A stretch of DNA of 64,000 nt from Mycobacterium noviomagense (GTDB lineage: Bacteria; Actinomycetota; Actinomycetes; Mycobacteriales; Mycobacteriaceae): assembly GCF_010731635.1 (NCBI RefSeq), contig NZ_AP022583.1, positions 4,526,001-4,590,000 on the forward strand. The letters are read 5' to 3'. Shown here piece after piece: positions 29,247-38,903 of the stretch (positions within the stretch are counted from its first letter, which is position 1; every line of letters starts with the position of its first letter). A program made the position numbers and the translations under genes. The notes below the pieces were generated by a model, which was not told the origin of the DNA, made no database searches, and worked only from the letters and a program-made list of their open reading frames with translations.

Positions 29247-30125
29247 CTAGCGGTTCTCGAGCGCCTCAGTGTGGGCGCTGGTGGAACGACCGAGCGCGGC
29301 CACTTCGGCGTCCATGCGGGGCAGCACATCCGGCACGAGCCGCCGCACCGGCGCTTCGCCCACCGGAGTCGACAGCACCGGGCGCAGCCAACGGATCGCT
29401 CCGACCCAGGGCGGGCAGTTGATGCGGCGCTTGCGCCGCTCGATGCCCTTGACGAAGGCCCGCGCGCACTTGTGCACCGACGTGGTGCGGTTCATCGGGT
29501 ACGGCAGCTTGCTGATCATCTCGGCGAACGTCGACAAGTCCGCCTCGGTGTCTTGCACCATCGCGGTGTCGATCCACGACATGTGGGCCGATCCGACGTC
29601 GACGCCCAGATGCGCCACTTCCAGCCGCAATGCGTTGGCGAAGTGCTCGACCGCGGCTTTGGAAGCGCAGTAGGGCGCCAGACCGGCGGGGGCGGCGTAG
29701 GCGGCCAGCGACGAGACGATCAGCACGTAGCCACGACGCTCGATCACCGACGGAAGTGCGGCCCGCACCGTGTGGTACACCCCGAGCACGTTGACGTCGA
29801 TGAGCCGGCGGAAGGCGTCCGGATCGACCTGAAGTACCGAGCCGTAGCTGATAATTCCGGCGTTGGCTATCACCGTGTCGATGCCGCCGAACCGTTCGAC
29901 GGCCTGGTCGACCGCGGCCTGCATCGCCGCGCGGTCGCGGACGTCGGCCGCCACGCCAAGCGCCCACTGGTCACCGAGTTCGGCGCACAGTTTCCCCAGC
30001 TGCGCTTCGTCCAAGTCGGTCAGCACTAGTTTGGCGCCCTTGTCGCGCAGCCGGCGGGCGACTTCCGCGCCGATTCCCGCTGCAGCACCGGTGATTAATA
30101 CGACTTGTGAGCTGACGGGCGTCAT
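29247..30125 (-). CDS. Short-chain dehydrogenase/reductase (Rv2129c-like)
   Basis: 292-residue NAD(P)(H)-dependent oxidoreductase of the classical SDR type. It has the TGAAAGIG cofactor motif (about 12-19), LVLTDLDEAQ with an acidic residue suggesting NAD preference, IANAGIIS, the catalytic Ser region IVSSLAAYA, and YCASK with intact Tyr and Lys. Substrate unknown. It lies upstream-to-downstream with mshC on the same strand: mshC ends 24 bp... its start at 30125 follows the mshC stop at 30150, so the two may be co-transcribed. Confidence 0.92.
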   Translation of the reverse strand: MTPVSSQVVLITGAAAGIGAEVARRLRDKGAKLVLTDLDEAQLGKLCAELGDQWALGVAADVRDRAAMQAAVDQAVERFGGIDTVIANAGIISYGSVLQVDPDAFRRLIDVNVLGVYHTVRAALPSVIERRGYVLIVSSLAAYAAPAGLAPYCASKAAVEHFANALRLEVAHLGVDVGSAHMSWIDTAMVQDTEADLSTFAEMISKLPYPMNRTTSVHKCARAFVKGIERRKRRINCPPWVGAIRWLRPVLSTPVGEAPVRRLVPDVLPRMDAEVAALGRSTSAHTEALENR

Positions 30126-30149
30126 GGGACGAACGTACCGCCGCGGCGA

Positions 30150-31385
30150 TTACAGGTCTACACCCAACAGCGCGTCCACCGCGGCTGCCAACTCCTGCGG
30201 AGCGGCGGGGTCCTGTCCCCCGTACTCCAGCGCGTCGGTGACCCAACCATCAACGGCAGCAAGGGCTTTCGGGGTGTCGAGGTCGTCGGCCAAGTAGCGG
30301 CGAGCCCGGGCGATGGTGTCGGCGACGTCGGGACCGGCGGGCAGCGCAGTCGCGGTGCGCCACCGGTGCAGCCGAGCGGTCGCCTCGTCGAGCAGTTGTG
30401 CGTTCCAGTAGCGGTCAGCTCGGTAATGCCCGGCCAGCAAGCCCAGCCGGATAGCCGACGGCTCGACGCCTTGACCGCGCAGCGTCGATACGAGCACGAG
30501 ATTGCCCCGGCTCTTAGACATCTTGTGGCCGTCCCAACCGATCATCCCGGCGTGTACGTAGTGGCGGGCGAATCGGCGCTCCCCGCTTACACATTCGGCA
30601 TGGGCGGCGGTGAACTCGTGATGCGGAAAGATCAAATCGCTACCGCCGCCCTGGATGTCGAGGCCCGTACCGATGTGGCTCAACGCGATCGCGGCGCACT
30701 CGACGTGCCAGCCGGGCCGGCCGGGCCCGAACGGCGCCGGCCAACTCGGTTCTCCCGGCCGCGCGGCACGCCACATCAGCGCGTCGAGTTCGTCACTTTT
30801 GCCTTGGCGGTTCGGGTCGCCGCCACGCTCGGCGAACAGCCGCAGCATCGTGTCGCGGTCATAGCCGGATTCGTAGCCGAACTGCAGTGTGGCGTCGGCC
30901 CGGTAGTAGACGTCGGGGTATTCGCCGTCGACCACGTATGCCGCGCCGGAGGCCAGCATCTTCTCGACGAGCTCGACGACTTCCGCGATGGCCTCGGTCG
31001 CTGAAACGTATTGCTGCGGCGGCAGTACCCGTAGCGCCGCCATATCGTCGCGGAACAAGGCGACCTCGCGCTCGGCGAGCTCGCGCCAGTCGACGCCGTC
31101 GCGGTCGGCCCGCTCGAACAGTGGGTCGTCGACGTCGGTGACGTTCTGCACGTACTGCACGTCGTGCCCCAGATCCAGCCACAACCGGTGCACCAGGTCG
31201 AAGGCCAGATAGGTGGCAGCGTGGCCCAGATGGGTGGCGTCATACGGGGTGATACCGCAGACATACATGGTTGCCGTCTTGCCTGCCGCCACTGGGCGAA
31301 CCTGCCGATCGGCCGTGTCATACAGCCGAAGCTCCGGCCCGCGTCCCGGCAACACCGGTCGGGGCGGGGAGGGCCAGGATTGCAT
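30150..31385 (-). CDS. mshC: Cysteine--GlcN-Ins ligase MshC (mycothiol biosynthesis)
   Basis: ATP-dependent ligation of L-cysteine to 1-D-myo-inosityl-glucosamine, the penultimate step of mycothiol synthesis. The 411 residues are a cysteinyl-tRNA synthetase paralogue lacking the anticodon domain. Visible are the Zn-binding Cys in [14 protein letters not shown] (HIGH-type), WHVECAA, and KMSKS in [14 protein letters not shown] 31385 (MQSW) matches Rv2130c; the frame extends 34 codons upstream but that part crosses a dispersed repeat. A TAAAGT box 7 nt before the ATG suggests a leaderless mRNA. Confidence 0.97.
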   Translation of the reverse strand: MQSWPSPPRPVLPGRGPELRLYDTADRQVRPVAAGKTATMYVCGITPYDATHLGHAATYLAFDLVHRLWLDLGHDVQYVQNVTDVDDPLFERADRDGVDWRELAEREVALFRDDMAALRVLPPQQYVSATEAIAEVVELVEKMLASGAAYVVDGEYPDVYYRADATLQFGYESGYDRDTMLRLFAERGGDPNRQGKSDELDALMWRAARPGEPSWPAPFGPGRPGWHVECAAIALSHIGTGLDIQGGGSDLIFPHHEFTAAHAECVSGERRFARHYVHAGMIGWDGHKMSKSRGNLVLVSTLRGQGVEPSAIRLGLLAGHYRADRYWNAQLLDEATARLHRWRTATALPAGPDVADTIARARRYLADDLDTPKALAAVDGWVTDALEYGGQDPAAPQELAAAVDALLGVDL

Positions 31386-31392
31386 ACCGTCG

Positions 31393-31398
31393 ACTTTA
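31393..31398 (-). promoter_or_regulatory. Putative -10 box of mshC (leaderless)
   Basis: Minus-strand TAAAGT is followed by 7 nt (CGACGGT) and the mshC ATG. The repeat at 31403-31446 begins 5 bp upstream, so the promoter abuts the repeat, as at dop. Confidence 0.45.
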
Positions 31399-31402
31399 AG
31401 CG

Positions 31403-31446
31403 TGGCGACGATGCGGGCCGGAACGGCCCGAGGAGGAGCCGCGCAA
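31403..31446 (+). repeat. Dispersed repeat family B, copy B3
   Basis: GGCGACGATGCGGGCC followed by GGCCCGAGGAGGAGCCGCG and CAAT, matching the tandem copies at 14582-14688. It lies in the 135-bp gap between cysQ and mshC. Confidence 0.75.
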
Positions 31447-31520
31447 TTCAGCCCCAGCGTGGTGTCAGCTGGCCAACCGAATGGCACCGAGGTTGGATGG
31501 CGGCGACCCGCTGCGCCCGG

Positions 31521-32294
31521 CTACGCCGCGCTTGCGATCGCCTCCAGGAGTACGTCGGCCAGCTCCGGGCGGCACATCAGCAGATCAGGCAGATACGGGT
31601 CGGGCCGGTTGTAGACCAGCTCGGAGCCGTCCAGCCGGGACGCATGCAGGCCCGCTGCCAACACGACGCCCGCGGGGGCGGCCGAGTCCCACTCCCATTG
31701 GCCGCCGGCGTGAATGTAGGCGTCGGCATCGCCGCGCACCACCGACATCGCCTTCGCTCCGGCCGAGCCGATCCGAACCATTTCGATGTCCAGCCGTTCC
31801 CGCAGTCGGTACAGCACCGCGGGCGGCCGGCTCGCGCTGGCGGTGATACGAATAGGCCCCGAGCGCGTCGCGGTGCTGGCAGTCACGGTGTCGCTGCGGT
31901 AGAGCTCGCCGATCGCGGGCAACGCGACCGCCGCGTCGGTGATGGCCCCCTGCGGCCCGCGGTCGCGCTGCCACAGCGCCACATGGACCGCCCAGTCGTC
32001 GCATCCGGGCGTAGAGAATTCGCGGGTGCCATCCAGTGGGTCGATGATCCACACCCGGTCGCCATCCACACGGGAGAGGTCGTCATAGGCTTCTTCGCTG
32101 AGCACCGCGTCACCGGGCCGTTCGGCCTGCAGCCGCCGCAGCAGCAGTGCGTTCGCCTGCGCGTCGCCGGCGTCGCCCAGCAGCCACGGATAGTCGAACC
32201 CGACGTCGTCGCGCACCGCCAGCAACAGCTTTCCGGCGTCCTCGGCCAATTGAGCGGCCAGCGCAGCGTCGGTCAGGTCGCGGGCTGGGCTCAC
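31521..32294 (-). CDS. cysQ: 3'-phosphoadenosine 5'-phosphate phosphatase CysQ
   Basis: Inositol-monophosphatase-fold enzyme that dephosphorylates PAP and PAPS, keeping sulfate assimilation and sulfotransfer balanced. The 257 residues show the metal-binding motifs SEEAYDD (about 66-72), [12 protein letters not shown] (83-94) and [11 protein letters not shown] (about 200-210). Rv2131c is about 267 residues, so length is normal. GTG start at 32294. It lies 135 bp upstream of mshC on the same strand, and both genes concern cysteine/sulfur metabolism. Confidence 0.95.
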   Translation of the reverse strand: MSPARDLTDAALAAQLAEDAGKLLLAVRDDVGFDYPWLLGDAGDAQANALLLRRLQAERPGDAVLSEEAYDDLSRVDGDRVWIIDPLDGTREFSTPGCDDWAVHVALWQRDRGPQGAITDAAVALPAIGELYRSDTVTASTATRSGPIRITASASRPPAVLYRLRERLDIEMVRIGSAGAKAMSVVRGDADAYIHAGGQWEWDSAAPAGVVLAAGLHASRLDGSELVYNRPDPYLPDLLMCRPELADVLLEAIASAA

Positions 32295-32338
32295 CGATCC
32301 AGTATTGCCGAAGGCCGATCGGGACCGACCCTAGCGGC

Positions 32339-32851
32339 CTATGGTCGGCGGTTTTCTTCGATCCATTCGGCGGTGAAGCGCTGGAGGTTAGTGATGCCGG
32401 TGCCGAATTGGGTGCCGATCATGTTCTCGATGGGGCTTCCGACCAGTGGGACTTTGACTGCCACGGTCCCACTCACCTCCCACCGCGAACCATTGCTGAC
32501 CGGCGCCAACAACGCCTCACAAGCCCCGGAAAACGGTGCCCCGCGCATCGACACGGTGACCTCGCCGCGCACCCGGCCGCCGTCGATCGGGGTCCAATTC
32601 TCGCTTTGGATCTGCTCCAGATCACCGCGGACCAACTTTGCCACCATTTTCGGCAGCTGGGTGCGCAGAATGCTGGACCTGACGACCACGGTCACCGCAC
32701 CGTGCGGGTCGACGGCCAAGGAGTCCACTGTCGCGGTGTCGTTCCCTGCGGCAACCAGCCTCGCCTGCCAGTAGTCGTTGTCGCCGAACGCCGAAAGGAT
32801 TTGGTCGACGCCAACCGGAGACTCAATCGAGTAGGCGAACGAACGCGGCAT
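32339..32851 (-). CDS. DUF2505 family protein
   Basis: 170-residue protein of the DUF2505/SRPBCC-like type, beginning MPRSFAYSIESPVGVDQIL. It has the expected alternating beta strands (AVTVVVRSSILRTQLPKM, RVRGEVTVSMRGAPFSG, WEVSGTVAVKVPLVG) and a C-terminal helix ending WIEENRRP. A ligand-binding pocket is typical of this fold, but no ligand is known. ATG 32851 avoids overlap with the upstream gene; TACGCT 8 nt before it may be a -10 box. In M. tuberculosis a different small gene (Rv2132) lies here. Confidence 0.85.
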   Translation of the reverse strand: MPRSFAYSIESPVGVDQILSAFGDNDYWQARLVAAGNDTATVDSLAVDPHGAVTVVVRSSILRTQLPKMVAKLVRGDLEQIQSENWTPIDGGRVRGEVTVSMRGAPFSGACEALLAPVSNGSRWEVSGTVAVKVPLVGSPIENMIGTQFGTGITNLQRFTAEWIEENRRP

Positions 32852-32883
32852 AGAAAGCGAGCGTATCGGTTTTGATCGTCGCG

Positions 32884-33699
32884 TCAGAACGCCGGCCACG
32901 GAATGGGACGATGCCGGTCCGGAGTGGGCATCACCGGATTGTCCAGCAACGCGCGCGCCCGCCGGCGTAACGCCGAGATTTCACGGGCAGTGATGTGCCC
33001 GGCCAGCGTGTCGGCGAGCGGGCCGCGCAGCGCTTCGGCCAGTCCGGCGACCGCGTCCAGAGTTTCGTCGTCGATGGGCTTGCCCGCCCAGCCCCACAAC
33101 ACCGTGCGCAACTTGTCCTGGGTGTGCAGGCAGACACCGTGGTCGACTCCGTAGACCCGCCCGTCGACGCCGCGCAAAATGTGGCCGCCCTTGCGGTCGG
33201 CGTTGTTGACCAGCACGTCGAACACCGACATCCGCCGCAACCGGATGTCGTCGGCGTGCATCAGGATGACTTCGTCGCCGGCATAGTCGTAGGCGCGCAG
33301 CACCGGCAGATAACCCGCAGGCGGTTTGCCGGCGGGAAATAGGTCGACCAGGTCGGGTCCGGTATCGGGATCGGAGTCCGGCGCGTCGCCGGGTTGGTGA
33401 ATCCACAACTGCAGCATGCCGCGGCCAGCCGGCCCGTCGCGAATGATCGTGTAGGGCACGATGTTCCAGCCCAGCTGGGTCGACACCAGATACGCGCCGA
33501 GTTCCCGACCGGCCAGCGTTCCGTCGGGGAAATCCCACAGCGGCTGCTCACCGGCAATCGGTTTGTAGACGCAGTGCACGCTGCGCTCACCCAGCGTCGA
33601 CTCGCACAAAAAGGTGGCGTTACTCGCCGAGCGAATGCGTCCTAAGACCGTCAGCCCGCCGCGCCGCAACACCTCTCGATCATCAGGCCTCGGCGTCAT
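32884..33699 (-). CDS. SCO1664 family protein (PI3/4-kinase-like fold)
   Basis: 271-residue protein like Rv2133c. The family is distantly related to phosphatidylinositol 3/4-kinases: NATFLCES and CVYKPIAGEQPLWDFP resemble the ATP-binding lobe with its lysine, and VFDVLVNNADRKGGHIL followed by VYGVDHGVCLH resembles catalytic and metal-binding loops. Activity is not demonstrated. Its start overlaps the DUF3090 gene by 17 nt. The association with DUF3090 and a histidine phosphatase is conserved in actinobacteria. Confidence 0.9.
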   Translation of the reverse strand: MTPRPDDREVLRRGGLTVLGRIRSASNATFLCESTLGERSVHCVYKPIAGEQPLWDFPDGTLAGRELGAYLVSTQLGWNIVPYTIIRDGPAGRGMLQLWIHQPGDAPDSDPDTGPDLVDLFPAGKPPAGYLPVLRAYDYAGDEVILMHADDIRLRRMSVFDVLVNNADRKGGHILRGVDGRVYGVDHGVCLHTQDKLRTVLWGWAGKPIDDETLDAVAGLAEALRGPLADTLAGHITAREISALRRRARALLDNPVMPTPDRHRPIPWPAF

Positions 33700-34270
33700 C
33701 GTCAGACCCGAGCAGCGCGCTGCGCCGGTAGCCGTTGGTGCGCGCGCAGATGTGTCCCTCCGGGTCCAGCGGTTCGTCGCACAGCGGACACGGAGGACGT
33801 CCCGCCGAGATGACGCGATGCGACCGGGTTGCGAACTGCCGGGCCGACTCCGGCGTCAAAAACACCCGCACCGCGTCGGGGCCTTCCTCGGTGTCGTCAA
33901 GCACCACCGACGCGTCGAACTCGGTGTCGGTGACAGCCAGCAACTCGACCACCACGGTCTGCGCCTCGGAATCCCACCCCAGTCCCATCGTGCCGACCCG
34001 AAACTCGGCGTCGATCGGCGTGATCAGCGGGCTGAGGTCGTCCACCTCGGTGGTCTCCGGAGGAACCGGTGTGCCGAACCTGCGATGCACCTCATACAGC
34101 AACGCGCCGATGCGGTCGGCGAGCACCGCGACCTGCTGTTTCTCCAGTACCACCGACACCACCCGGTTGTCATGGACGGCTTGCAGGTAGAAGGTGCGGT
34201 TTCCGGGCTGGCCGACGGTCCCGGCGACGAAGCGGTCGGGTGTGCGAAAGACATGAATTGCTCGGGCCAT
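33683..34270 (-). CDS. DUF3090 family protein
   Basis: 195-residue conserved actinobacterial protein (Rv2134c-like, same length). It starts MARAIHVFRTPDRFVAGTVG, and the C-terminal half has CPLCDEPLDPEGHICARTNG, with three cysteines and one histidine that look like a small zinc-binding knuckle. ATG 34270 was chosen over an upstream ATG because GGAG lies 6 nt before it and it matches the family start. Function unknown. Confidence 0.92.
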   Translation of the reverse strand: MARAIHVFRTPDRFVAGTVGQPGNRTFYLQAVHDNRVVSVVLEKQQVAVLADRIGALLYEVHRRFGTPVPPETTEVDDLSPLITPIDAEFRVGTMGLGWDSEAQTVVVELLAVTDTEFDASVVLDDTEEGPDAVRVFLTPESARQFATRSHRVISAGRPPCPLCDEPLDPEGHICARTNGYRRSALLGSDDDAEA

Positions 34271-34362
34271 GGCATCTCCAAAATACCGGCAATCGTCGTT
34301 CTGATGTAATGCCCGGCAATTGCGCCGCATACGCATTTGCAATGACGCGCGGCCCTTAACAG

Positions 34363-35079
34363 TTAGTCGGTGGACCCGCCGACCACCGCGTCGCCGGGCG
34401 GCATCTCTTTATCCGGCTCTTTATCCGACGCCGCATCCGAAGAAGGCGCCGCGGTCAAAGCAGCGGTGAGTCGCGCGCCGGTGTGGTTGACGTGCAACAC
34501 GAATGGGCGCAGCTGGGTGTAGCGGATCACGCTCATCGATGCCGGGTCGGCGGTGATGCGCTGAAAGCTGTCCAAATGGTTGCCCAGCGCGTCGGCGACT
34601 ACCGCTTTGATGACGTCGCCGTGCGTGCAGGCCAACCACAGTGCGTCACCGCCGTGCTCGTCGGCGAGCCGCCGGTCGTGGTCGCGGACCGCGGCCACCG
34701 CGCGCGCCTGCACCTGAGCCAACCCTTCGCCGTCTGGAAACACCGCCGCACTGGGATGGGCCTGAACCACCGTCCACAACGGCTCTTTGGCCAGCTCGGC
34801 GATTTTGCGGCCGGTCCACTGGCCGTAGTCGACTTCGGAGAGTCGTTCGTCGACTACCGGCTGCATGCCCAGCGCCTCGGCGAGCGGTTCGACCGTGCGC
34901 CGGCACCGCAGCAGCGGCGAGGTCACCAGCGCCTTGAGCGGCAGCTCGCCGAGACGGCCGGTCAGTTCGGCGGCTTGCTCACGGCCCTTGTCGTCGAGGT
35001 CGACCCCCTCGGAACGGCCCGCCAGCACCTGCGCGGTGTTCGACGTCGATCGGCCGTGCCGCAGCAGGATGACCGTCAT
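34363..35079 (-). CDS. Histidine phosphatase family protein (MSMEG_4193-like)
   Basis: 238-residue phosphoglycerate-mutase-like phosphatase. Catalytic motif [11 protein letters not shown] (residues 5-15), [14 protein letters not shown] with the second Arg, the acid donor [10 protein letters not shown], and [10 protein letters not shown] with the second catalytic His are all present. The C-terminal tail is Asp/Pro-rich. The ATG overlaps the uppP stop (ATGA), so it is probably coupled to uppP; substrate unknown. A tempting guess is a phosphate ester linked to the lipid carrier, but the sequence does not show this. Confidence 0.93.
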   Translation of the reverse strand: MTVILLRHGRSTSNTAQVLAGRSEGVDLDDKGREQAAELTGRLGELPLKALVTSPLLRCRRTVEPLAEALGMQPVVDERLSEVDYGQWTGRKIAELAKEPLWTVVQAHPSAAVFPDGEGLAQVQARAVAAVRDHDRRLADEHGGDALWLACTHGDVIKAVVADALGNHLDSFQRITADPASMSVIRYTQLRPFVLHVNHTGARLTAALTAAPSSDAASDKEPDKEMPPGDAVVGGSTD

Positions 35080-35975
35080 GTCGCGGATACCGTCCCCGCC
35101 GCGAGCAAGGCCAACACGCTGATCCCCGCGACCAGCCGATACCCGACGAACCAATACATGCTGTGACGCACCAGAAACCGCAGAAACCACGCCACCGCGC
35201 TGTAGCCGACGACGAACGCGATCAGCGTCGCCACCAACAACTGCGGTCCGCTGGCGCTCATCCCCTCGCGCACCGGGTGGAAAGCGTCGGGCAGCGAAAA
35301 CAGTCCCGAGGCGAACACCGCCGGAATCGCGAGCAGGAAAGCGAACCGAGCGGCCAACTCACGGTCGAGCCCGAGAAACAGCCCGGCGCTGATCGTTGCC
35401 CCGGACCGCGACACCCCCGGGACCAGAGCCAGCGTCTGGGCACAGCCCACGATGAGGGCGTCCCAGACGGTCAGCTGCTCAACATGCCTGCTCTGCCGCC
35501 CCACGTACTCCGCAGCCGCGATCACCGCGGAAAACAGCACCAGCGCCGTCGCCACCACCCACAAATTGCGGACGCCGGAGCGGATTTGGTCGGTGAAGAG
35601 CACGCCGAGGACACATATCGGGATCGTCCCGACGATCACGTACCAGCCCATCCAATAGTCGATATCCCGGTGCTCGAGGGTGTTGCCGCGGCTCACCTGA
35701 GCGCCGGGGCCGCCCCGTGGCGCTCGGGAACGGACAAGGCCTTTAAGCCACGCGGTGGCGATGCGCACGATGTCGCGAGCAAAGTAGACCAGCACGGCGA
35801 CCTCGGTGCCCAGCTGGGCGACCGCGGTGAACGAAGCGCCGGCGTCGCGCCCGAACATGATGCGCGACACGATCGCCAGATGCCCCGACGACGACACGGG
35901 CAGGAATTCCGTCAACCCCTGCACCACCGACAAAACGACGACCTGCCACCAAGACATCGTCGGCGTCGCAGTCAC
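35076..35975 (-). CDS. uppP: Undecaprenyl-diphosphatase UppP (BacA)
   Basis: Membrane enzyme that recycles undecaprenyl pyrophosphate to the carrier phosphate for peptidoglycan synthesis. The 299 residues have the active-site blocks [18 protein letters not shown] (about 20-37) and [21 protein letters not shown] (about 182-202), and about eight hydrophobic segments. Compared with M. tuberculosis (276 residues, from memory) it has an extra stretch near residues 82-100 ([19 protein letters not shown]) in a cytoplasmic or periplasmic loop. GTG 35975 has TACGGT 7 nt before it and is taken as a leaderless start; ATG 35957 is the alternative. Confidence 0.96.
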   Translation of the reverse strand: MTATPTMSWWQVVVLSVVQGLTEFLPVSSSGHLAIVSRIMFGRDAGASFTAVAQLGTEVAVLVYFARDIVRIATAWLKGLVRSRAPRGGPGAQVSRGNTLEHRDIDYWMGWYVIVGTIPICVLGVLFTDQIRSGVRNLWVVATALVLFSAVIAAAEYVGRQSRHVEQLTVWDALIVGCAQTLALVPGVSRSGATISAGLFLGLDRELAARFAFLLAIPAVFASGLFSLPDAFHPVREGMSASGPQLLVATLIAFVVGYSAVAWFLRFLVRHSMYWFVGYRLVAGISVLALLAAGTVSAT

Positions 35976-35982
35976 GACGACG

Positions 35983-35988
35983 ACCGTA
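35983..35988 (-). promoter_or_regulatory. Putative -10 box of uppP (leaderless)
   Basis: Minus-strand TACGGT is followed by 7 nt (CGTCGTC) and the GTG at 35975. There is no Shine-Dalgarno. The placement favours the longer UppP start. Confidence 0.45.
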
Positions 35989-36031
35989 CCGGGTGCCTGT
36001 GGGGCCCTACGGCCGGGAGTGCCGGGCGGGC

Positions 36032-36334
36032 CTAGCGGGAAACAGGTTCGGCCAGCGCAACCGAATCCCGCACCGCCGCGGCGAGACTGCGCTCGTCGGT
36101 GAGATCGATCCCGACCAGACTGCGAGTCGACCTCGCGACGACGTCCTCGGCTTGGGGTACGAGTCCGCTCAGCCGGGGCCGGTAGACCTCGACGACCAGC
36201 GAGCGGCGTTCGACGTGGAAGGAGAAGCTGCGCCCGTCACCGACGTGCCCGTACCCGCTCGCGAAGATCCCCGTCCACATGTCCTCGATGGTGAACTCGA
36301 GGCTGGAAAACTGACGGTCTTCGGCGACGGTCAT
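36032..36334 (-). CDS. Conserved hypothetical protein (Rv2137c-like)
   Basis: 100-residue soluble protein starting [20 protein letters not shown], with strands [20 protein letters not shown] and a helical end. It is like Rv2137c, although I recall that as somewhat longer. Function unknown. The ATG is preceded by GAGGGGGAG supplied by dispersed repeat B4, at about 8 nt. It lies 57 bp upstream of uppP on the same strand. Confidence 0.82.
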   Translation of the reverse strand: MTVAEDRQFSSLEFTIEDMWTGIFASGYGHVGDGRSFSFHVERRSLVVEVYRPRLSGLVPQAEDVVARSTRSLVGIDLTDERSLAAAVRDSVALAEPVSR

Positions 36335-36382
36335 GGGCGCCGCTCCCCCTCATCGCTGCGCTCTGCATCGTCGCCGGCGCGG
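36335..36382 (-). repeat. Dispersed repeat family B, copy B4
   Basis: On the minus strand it reads GGCGACGATGCAGAGCGCAG then CGATGAGGGGGAGCGGCGCCC and ends immediately before the ATG at 36334. The core GACGATGCAGAGCGCAGCGA is a motif common between genes in M. tuberculosis. Its purine tract is positioned as the ribosome binding site of the gene at 36032-36334. Confidence 0.75.
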
Positions 36383-36508
36383 GTCATGAGCCGACCCTAC
36401 CTTCGGTCACCCGCCAGATATGGGTGGCGGGCCCGGGACGCGGCCAACAATATTCCTTAGAATCGGACCCCAGTCCCAGGTTCTGTTGCATGGTCTAAGA
36501 GTTACCCG

Positions 36509-37555
36509 GTGGTGCGAATCTGTAAACCGCAAGTTCACCGTCGCGTCGCCGGCCTGCTGTTTTGCGTTACCTTCGCCGCAGCGTGCTCGTCGAACGCGCT
36601 GGAGACCGCACCCCCGACCATCGCGCCGGCGCAGCCTGCGCAGTCACCTCCGGTGACGGCCAGCCCGGCCGGTATGGTCCTGCCGCTGGGTGGTCACCCG
36701 CAGGCGGCGACGTTCGATGCCGCCACGTCGCGACTGGCGGTGCTGAGCCCCGGCCCCGATCCGGCAGCGCCTTCCGGCATCACCGTGGTCGGCACCGCGC
36801 AGCCGCCGCGCAGCATCGCGCTGCCGGGCCCGGCGACCGCGGTGACTGGCGATGGCCGCGGCACCGCTTACCTCTCCGGGCGCGGGGGCTACTTCACCGT
36901 GGACTTGTCCGCGGGCCACGCCACGCGGGTCGACGTCGACGGCGCACCCGACACCGACTTCACCGCGATCGCGCGGCGCGCCGACGGCAAGCTCATGTTG
37001 GGCAGCGCAGACGGTGCGGTTTATCTGCTTGAGCCGCCGGCAGCCACCCGGGCCGCCGTCGCAAAACGAAACAAGCTCTTCGCCCGGGTGGATTCGGTTG
37101 TGACACAGGGCAATACAGCGGTGGTGTTGGACCGTGGCCAGACCTCGGTGACGGCGATCGGTGCCGACGGCAATGCCCAACAAGCGCTGCGCGCCGGCCG
37201 GGGCGCGACGACCTTGGCCGCCGACCCGTTGGGCCGGGTGCTGGTTGCCGACGCCCGCGGCGGCCAGTTGCTGGTGTTCGGGGTTGACCCGCTGATCTTG
37301 CGTCAGGCCTACCCGGTTCGACAGGCGCCCTACGGCCTGGCGGGCTCGCGCGGACTCGCTTGGGTATCGCAGACGGCAACGAATATGGTCATTGGTTACG
37401 ATCTGACCACCGGAATACCCGTCGAAAAGGTACGTTACCCAACCGTGCGGCAACCTAACTCGCTGGCCTTTGACGATGCCTCGGGCACGTTGTATGTGGT
37501 GTCGGGGTCAGGTGACGGAGTCCAGGTCATCGAGCATGCGGCGGGTCGGCGTTGA
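36509..37555 (+). CDS. lppL: Lipoprotein LppL
   Basis: 348-residue lipoprotein, Rv2138-like. The signal peptide ends in lipobox FAAAC (Cys about residue 26), followed by a Pro/Ala-rich linker to about residue 58. The rest consists of repeated short blade-like units (GDGRGTAYLSGRGGYFTVDL, ADPLGRVLVADARGGQLLVF, FDDASGTLYVVSGSGDGVQV), suggesting a beta-propeller exposed on the outside. GTG start; a second GTG follows immediately. It heads a tight operon with the DUF5703 gene and pyrD. Function unknown. Confidence 0.92.
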   Translation: MVRICKPQVHRRVAGLLFCVTFAAACSSNALETAPPTIAPAQPAQSPPVTASPAGMVLPLGGHPQAATFDAATSRLAVLSPGPDPAAPSGITVVGTAQPPRSIALPGPATAVTGDGRGTAYLSGRGGYFTVDLSAGHATRVDVDGAPDTDFTAIARRADGKLMLGSADGAVYLLEPPAATRAAVAKRNKLFARVDSVVTQGNTAVVLDRGQTSVTAIGADGNAQQALRAGRGATTLAADPLGRVLVADARGGQLLVFGVDPLILRQAYPVRQAPYGLAGSRGLAWVSQTATNMVIGYDLTTGIPVEKVRYPTVRQPNSLAFDDASGTLYVVSGSGDGVQVIEHAAGRR

Positions 37556-37599
37556 GCGCGGCGCGCCGCAGCCGGTTACCCGCTGAGTGGACGACAGAG

Positions 37600-37803
37600 A
37601 TGTCCGACGAATACGAGTGGGTGCCGTTGCGCCTGCCGCCGGAGGTGACACGGGTCAGCGCATCGACGCGGCTGTCGATCGAGGCGGAGTACCGCGGCTG
37701 GGAGCTGACGCGGGTTCGGCTTTACACCGACGGGAGCCGACGAGTGCTGTTGCGCCGCAAGAAGTCTCCCCTCGACCGGCAGACCGACCAGCCCGAACTG
37801 TGA
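37600..37803 (+). CDS. DUF5703 family small protein
   Basis: 67-residue protein starting [20 protein letters not shown] and continuing [20 protein letters not shown]. It is a short single-domain family of unknown function in actinobacteria. ATG 37600 was preferred; a TTG at 37552 overlapping the lppL stop (TTGA) would add 16 residues. Its stop overlaps the pyrD GTG (GTGA), so it is probably coupled to pyrD. Confidence 0.85.
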   Translation: MSDEYEWVPLRLPPEVTRVSASTRLSIEAEYRGWELTRVRLYTDGSRRVLLRRKKSPLDRQTDQPEL

Positions 37804-38903
37804 ACCGAGCGCGCAAAAGGGAGCATCGGCTATACCGCGTGGTGCGCCCGCTGCTGTTTTTGCTTCCGGCAGAACAGGTGCACCGCCTGGTCTTCGCGGC
37901 GCTTCGCGGTGTGACGGCTGCCCCGCCATTGCGCCGGCTGCTGCACCGGCTGTTGGCGCCGAGGGATCCGGTGCTGGCCAGCACCGTGTTCGGGGTGAGC
38001 TTCCCGGGACCGCTCGGGCTGGCCGCCGGCTTCGACAAGGACGGGACCGGACTACGCATTTGGGGTGCGCTGGGGTTCGGCTACGCCGAGGTCGGCACCG
38101 TCACCGCCGAGCCGCAGCCGGGCAATCCGGCTCCTCGGCTGTTGCGGTTACCGTCCGACCGGGCGCTGCTGAACCGGATGGGGTTCAACAACGACGGTGC
38201 CGGCCAGTTGGCGATCCGGCTCGCGCGACGCCGGCCCGACGTGCCGATCGGTGTCAATATCGGCAAGACCAAGGCGATTCCGGCGGCCAGTGCCGCCGAG
38301 GACTATCGCACCAGCGCACGGCTGGTAGGCCCGCTGGCGTCGTATCTGGTGGTCAACGTCAGCTCCCCCAACACGCCGGGCCTGAGGGACTTGCAGGCCG
38401 TGGAGTCGCTGCGGCCGATCTTGGCCGCGGTCCGCTCTGAGACGTCCAAGCCGGTGCTGGTGAAGATCGCGCCGGATCTGTCCGATGCCGACATCGACGA
38501 CATCGCAGACCTTGCCGTCGAGCTGGGCTTGGCCGGCATCGTGGCGACCAACACCACCGTCGCGCGCGACGGCCTGACCAGCAGCGGTGTGGCCGAGCTG
38601 GGCAGCGGCGGCATTTCGGGGCCGCCGCTGGCACGCCGGGCCACCGAGATACTGCGGCGGCTCTATGGGCGCGTCGGCGACCGGTTGGTGCTGATCAGCG
38701 TCGGCGGCATCGAGACCGTCGACGACGCCTGGGAGCGCATCACCGCGGGAGCCTCGCTGCTACAGGGTTACACCGGCTTCATCTACGGAGGCGGCTTGTG
38801 GCCCAAGCACATCCACGACGGGATCGCGCGTCGCCTGCGCGACGGCGGGTTCACGTCGCTGAGCGAGGCCGTCGGGTCGGCAGCGCGGAAGACTCATGGC
38901 TGA
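37800..38903 (+). CDS. pyrD: Dihydroorotate dehydrogenase (quinone) PyrD, class 2
   Basis: Membrane-associated flavoenzyme oxidising dihydroorotate to orotate with quinone in pyrimidine synthesis. The 367 residues have the N-terminal membrane-binding helices of class 2, then [35 protein letters not shown] with the catalytic Ser, [21 protein letters not shown] and [12 protein letters not shown] 37800 overlaps the preceding stop; GTG 37839 or 37842 would be nearer the M. tuberculosis start. Its stop codon sits at the edge of the hairpin at 38902-38957. Confidence 0.95.
   Translation: MNRARKREHRLYRVVRPLLFLLPAEQVHRLVFAALRGVTAAPPLRRLLHRLLAPRDPVLASTVFGVSFPGPLGLAAGFDKDGTGLRIWGALGFGYAEVGTVTAEPQPGNPAPRLLRLPSDRALLNRMGFNNDGAGQLAIRLARRRPDVPIGVNIGKTKAIPAASAAEDYRTSARLVGPLASYLVVNVSSPNTPGLRDLQAVESLRPILAAVRSETSKPVLVKIAPDLSDADIDDIADLAVELGLAGIVATNTTVARDGLTSSGVAELGSGGISGPPLARRATEILRRLYGRVGDRLVLISVGGIETVDDAWERITAGASLLQGYTGFIYGGGLWPKHIHDGIARRLRDGGFTSLSEAVGSAARKTHG

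Noticed and set aside
36644..37453. 269-codon minus-strand frame inside lppL
   Set aside because: Shadow of lppL, which has a clear lipobox and repeat structure on the plus strand.
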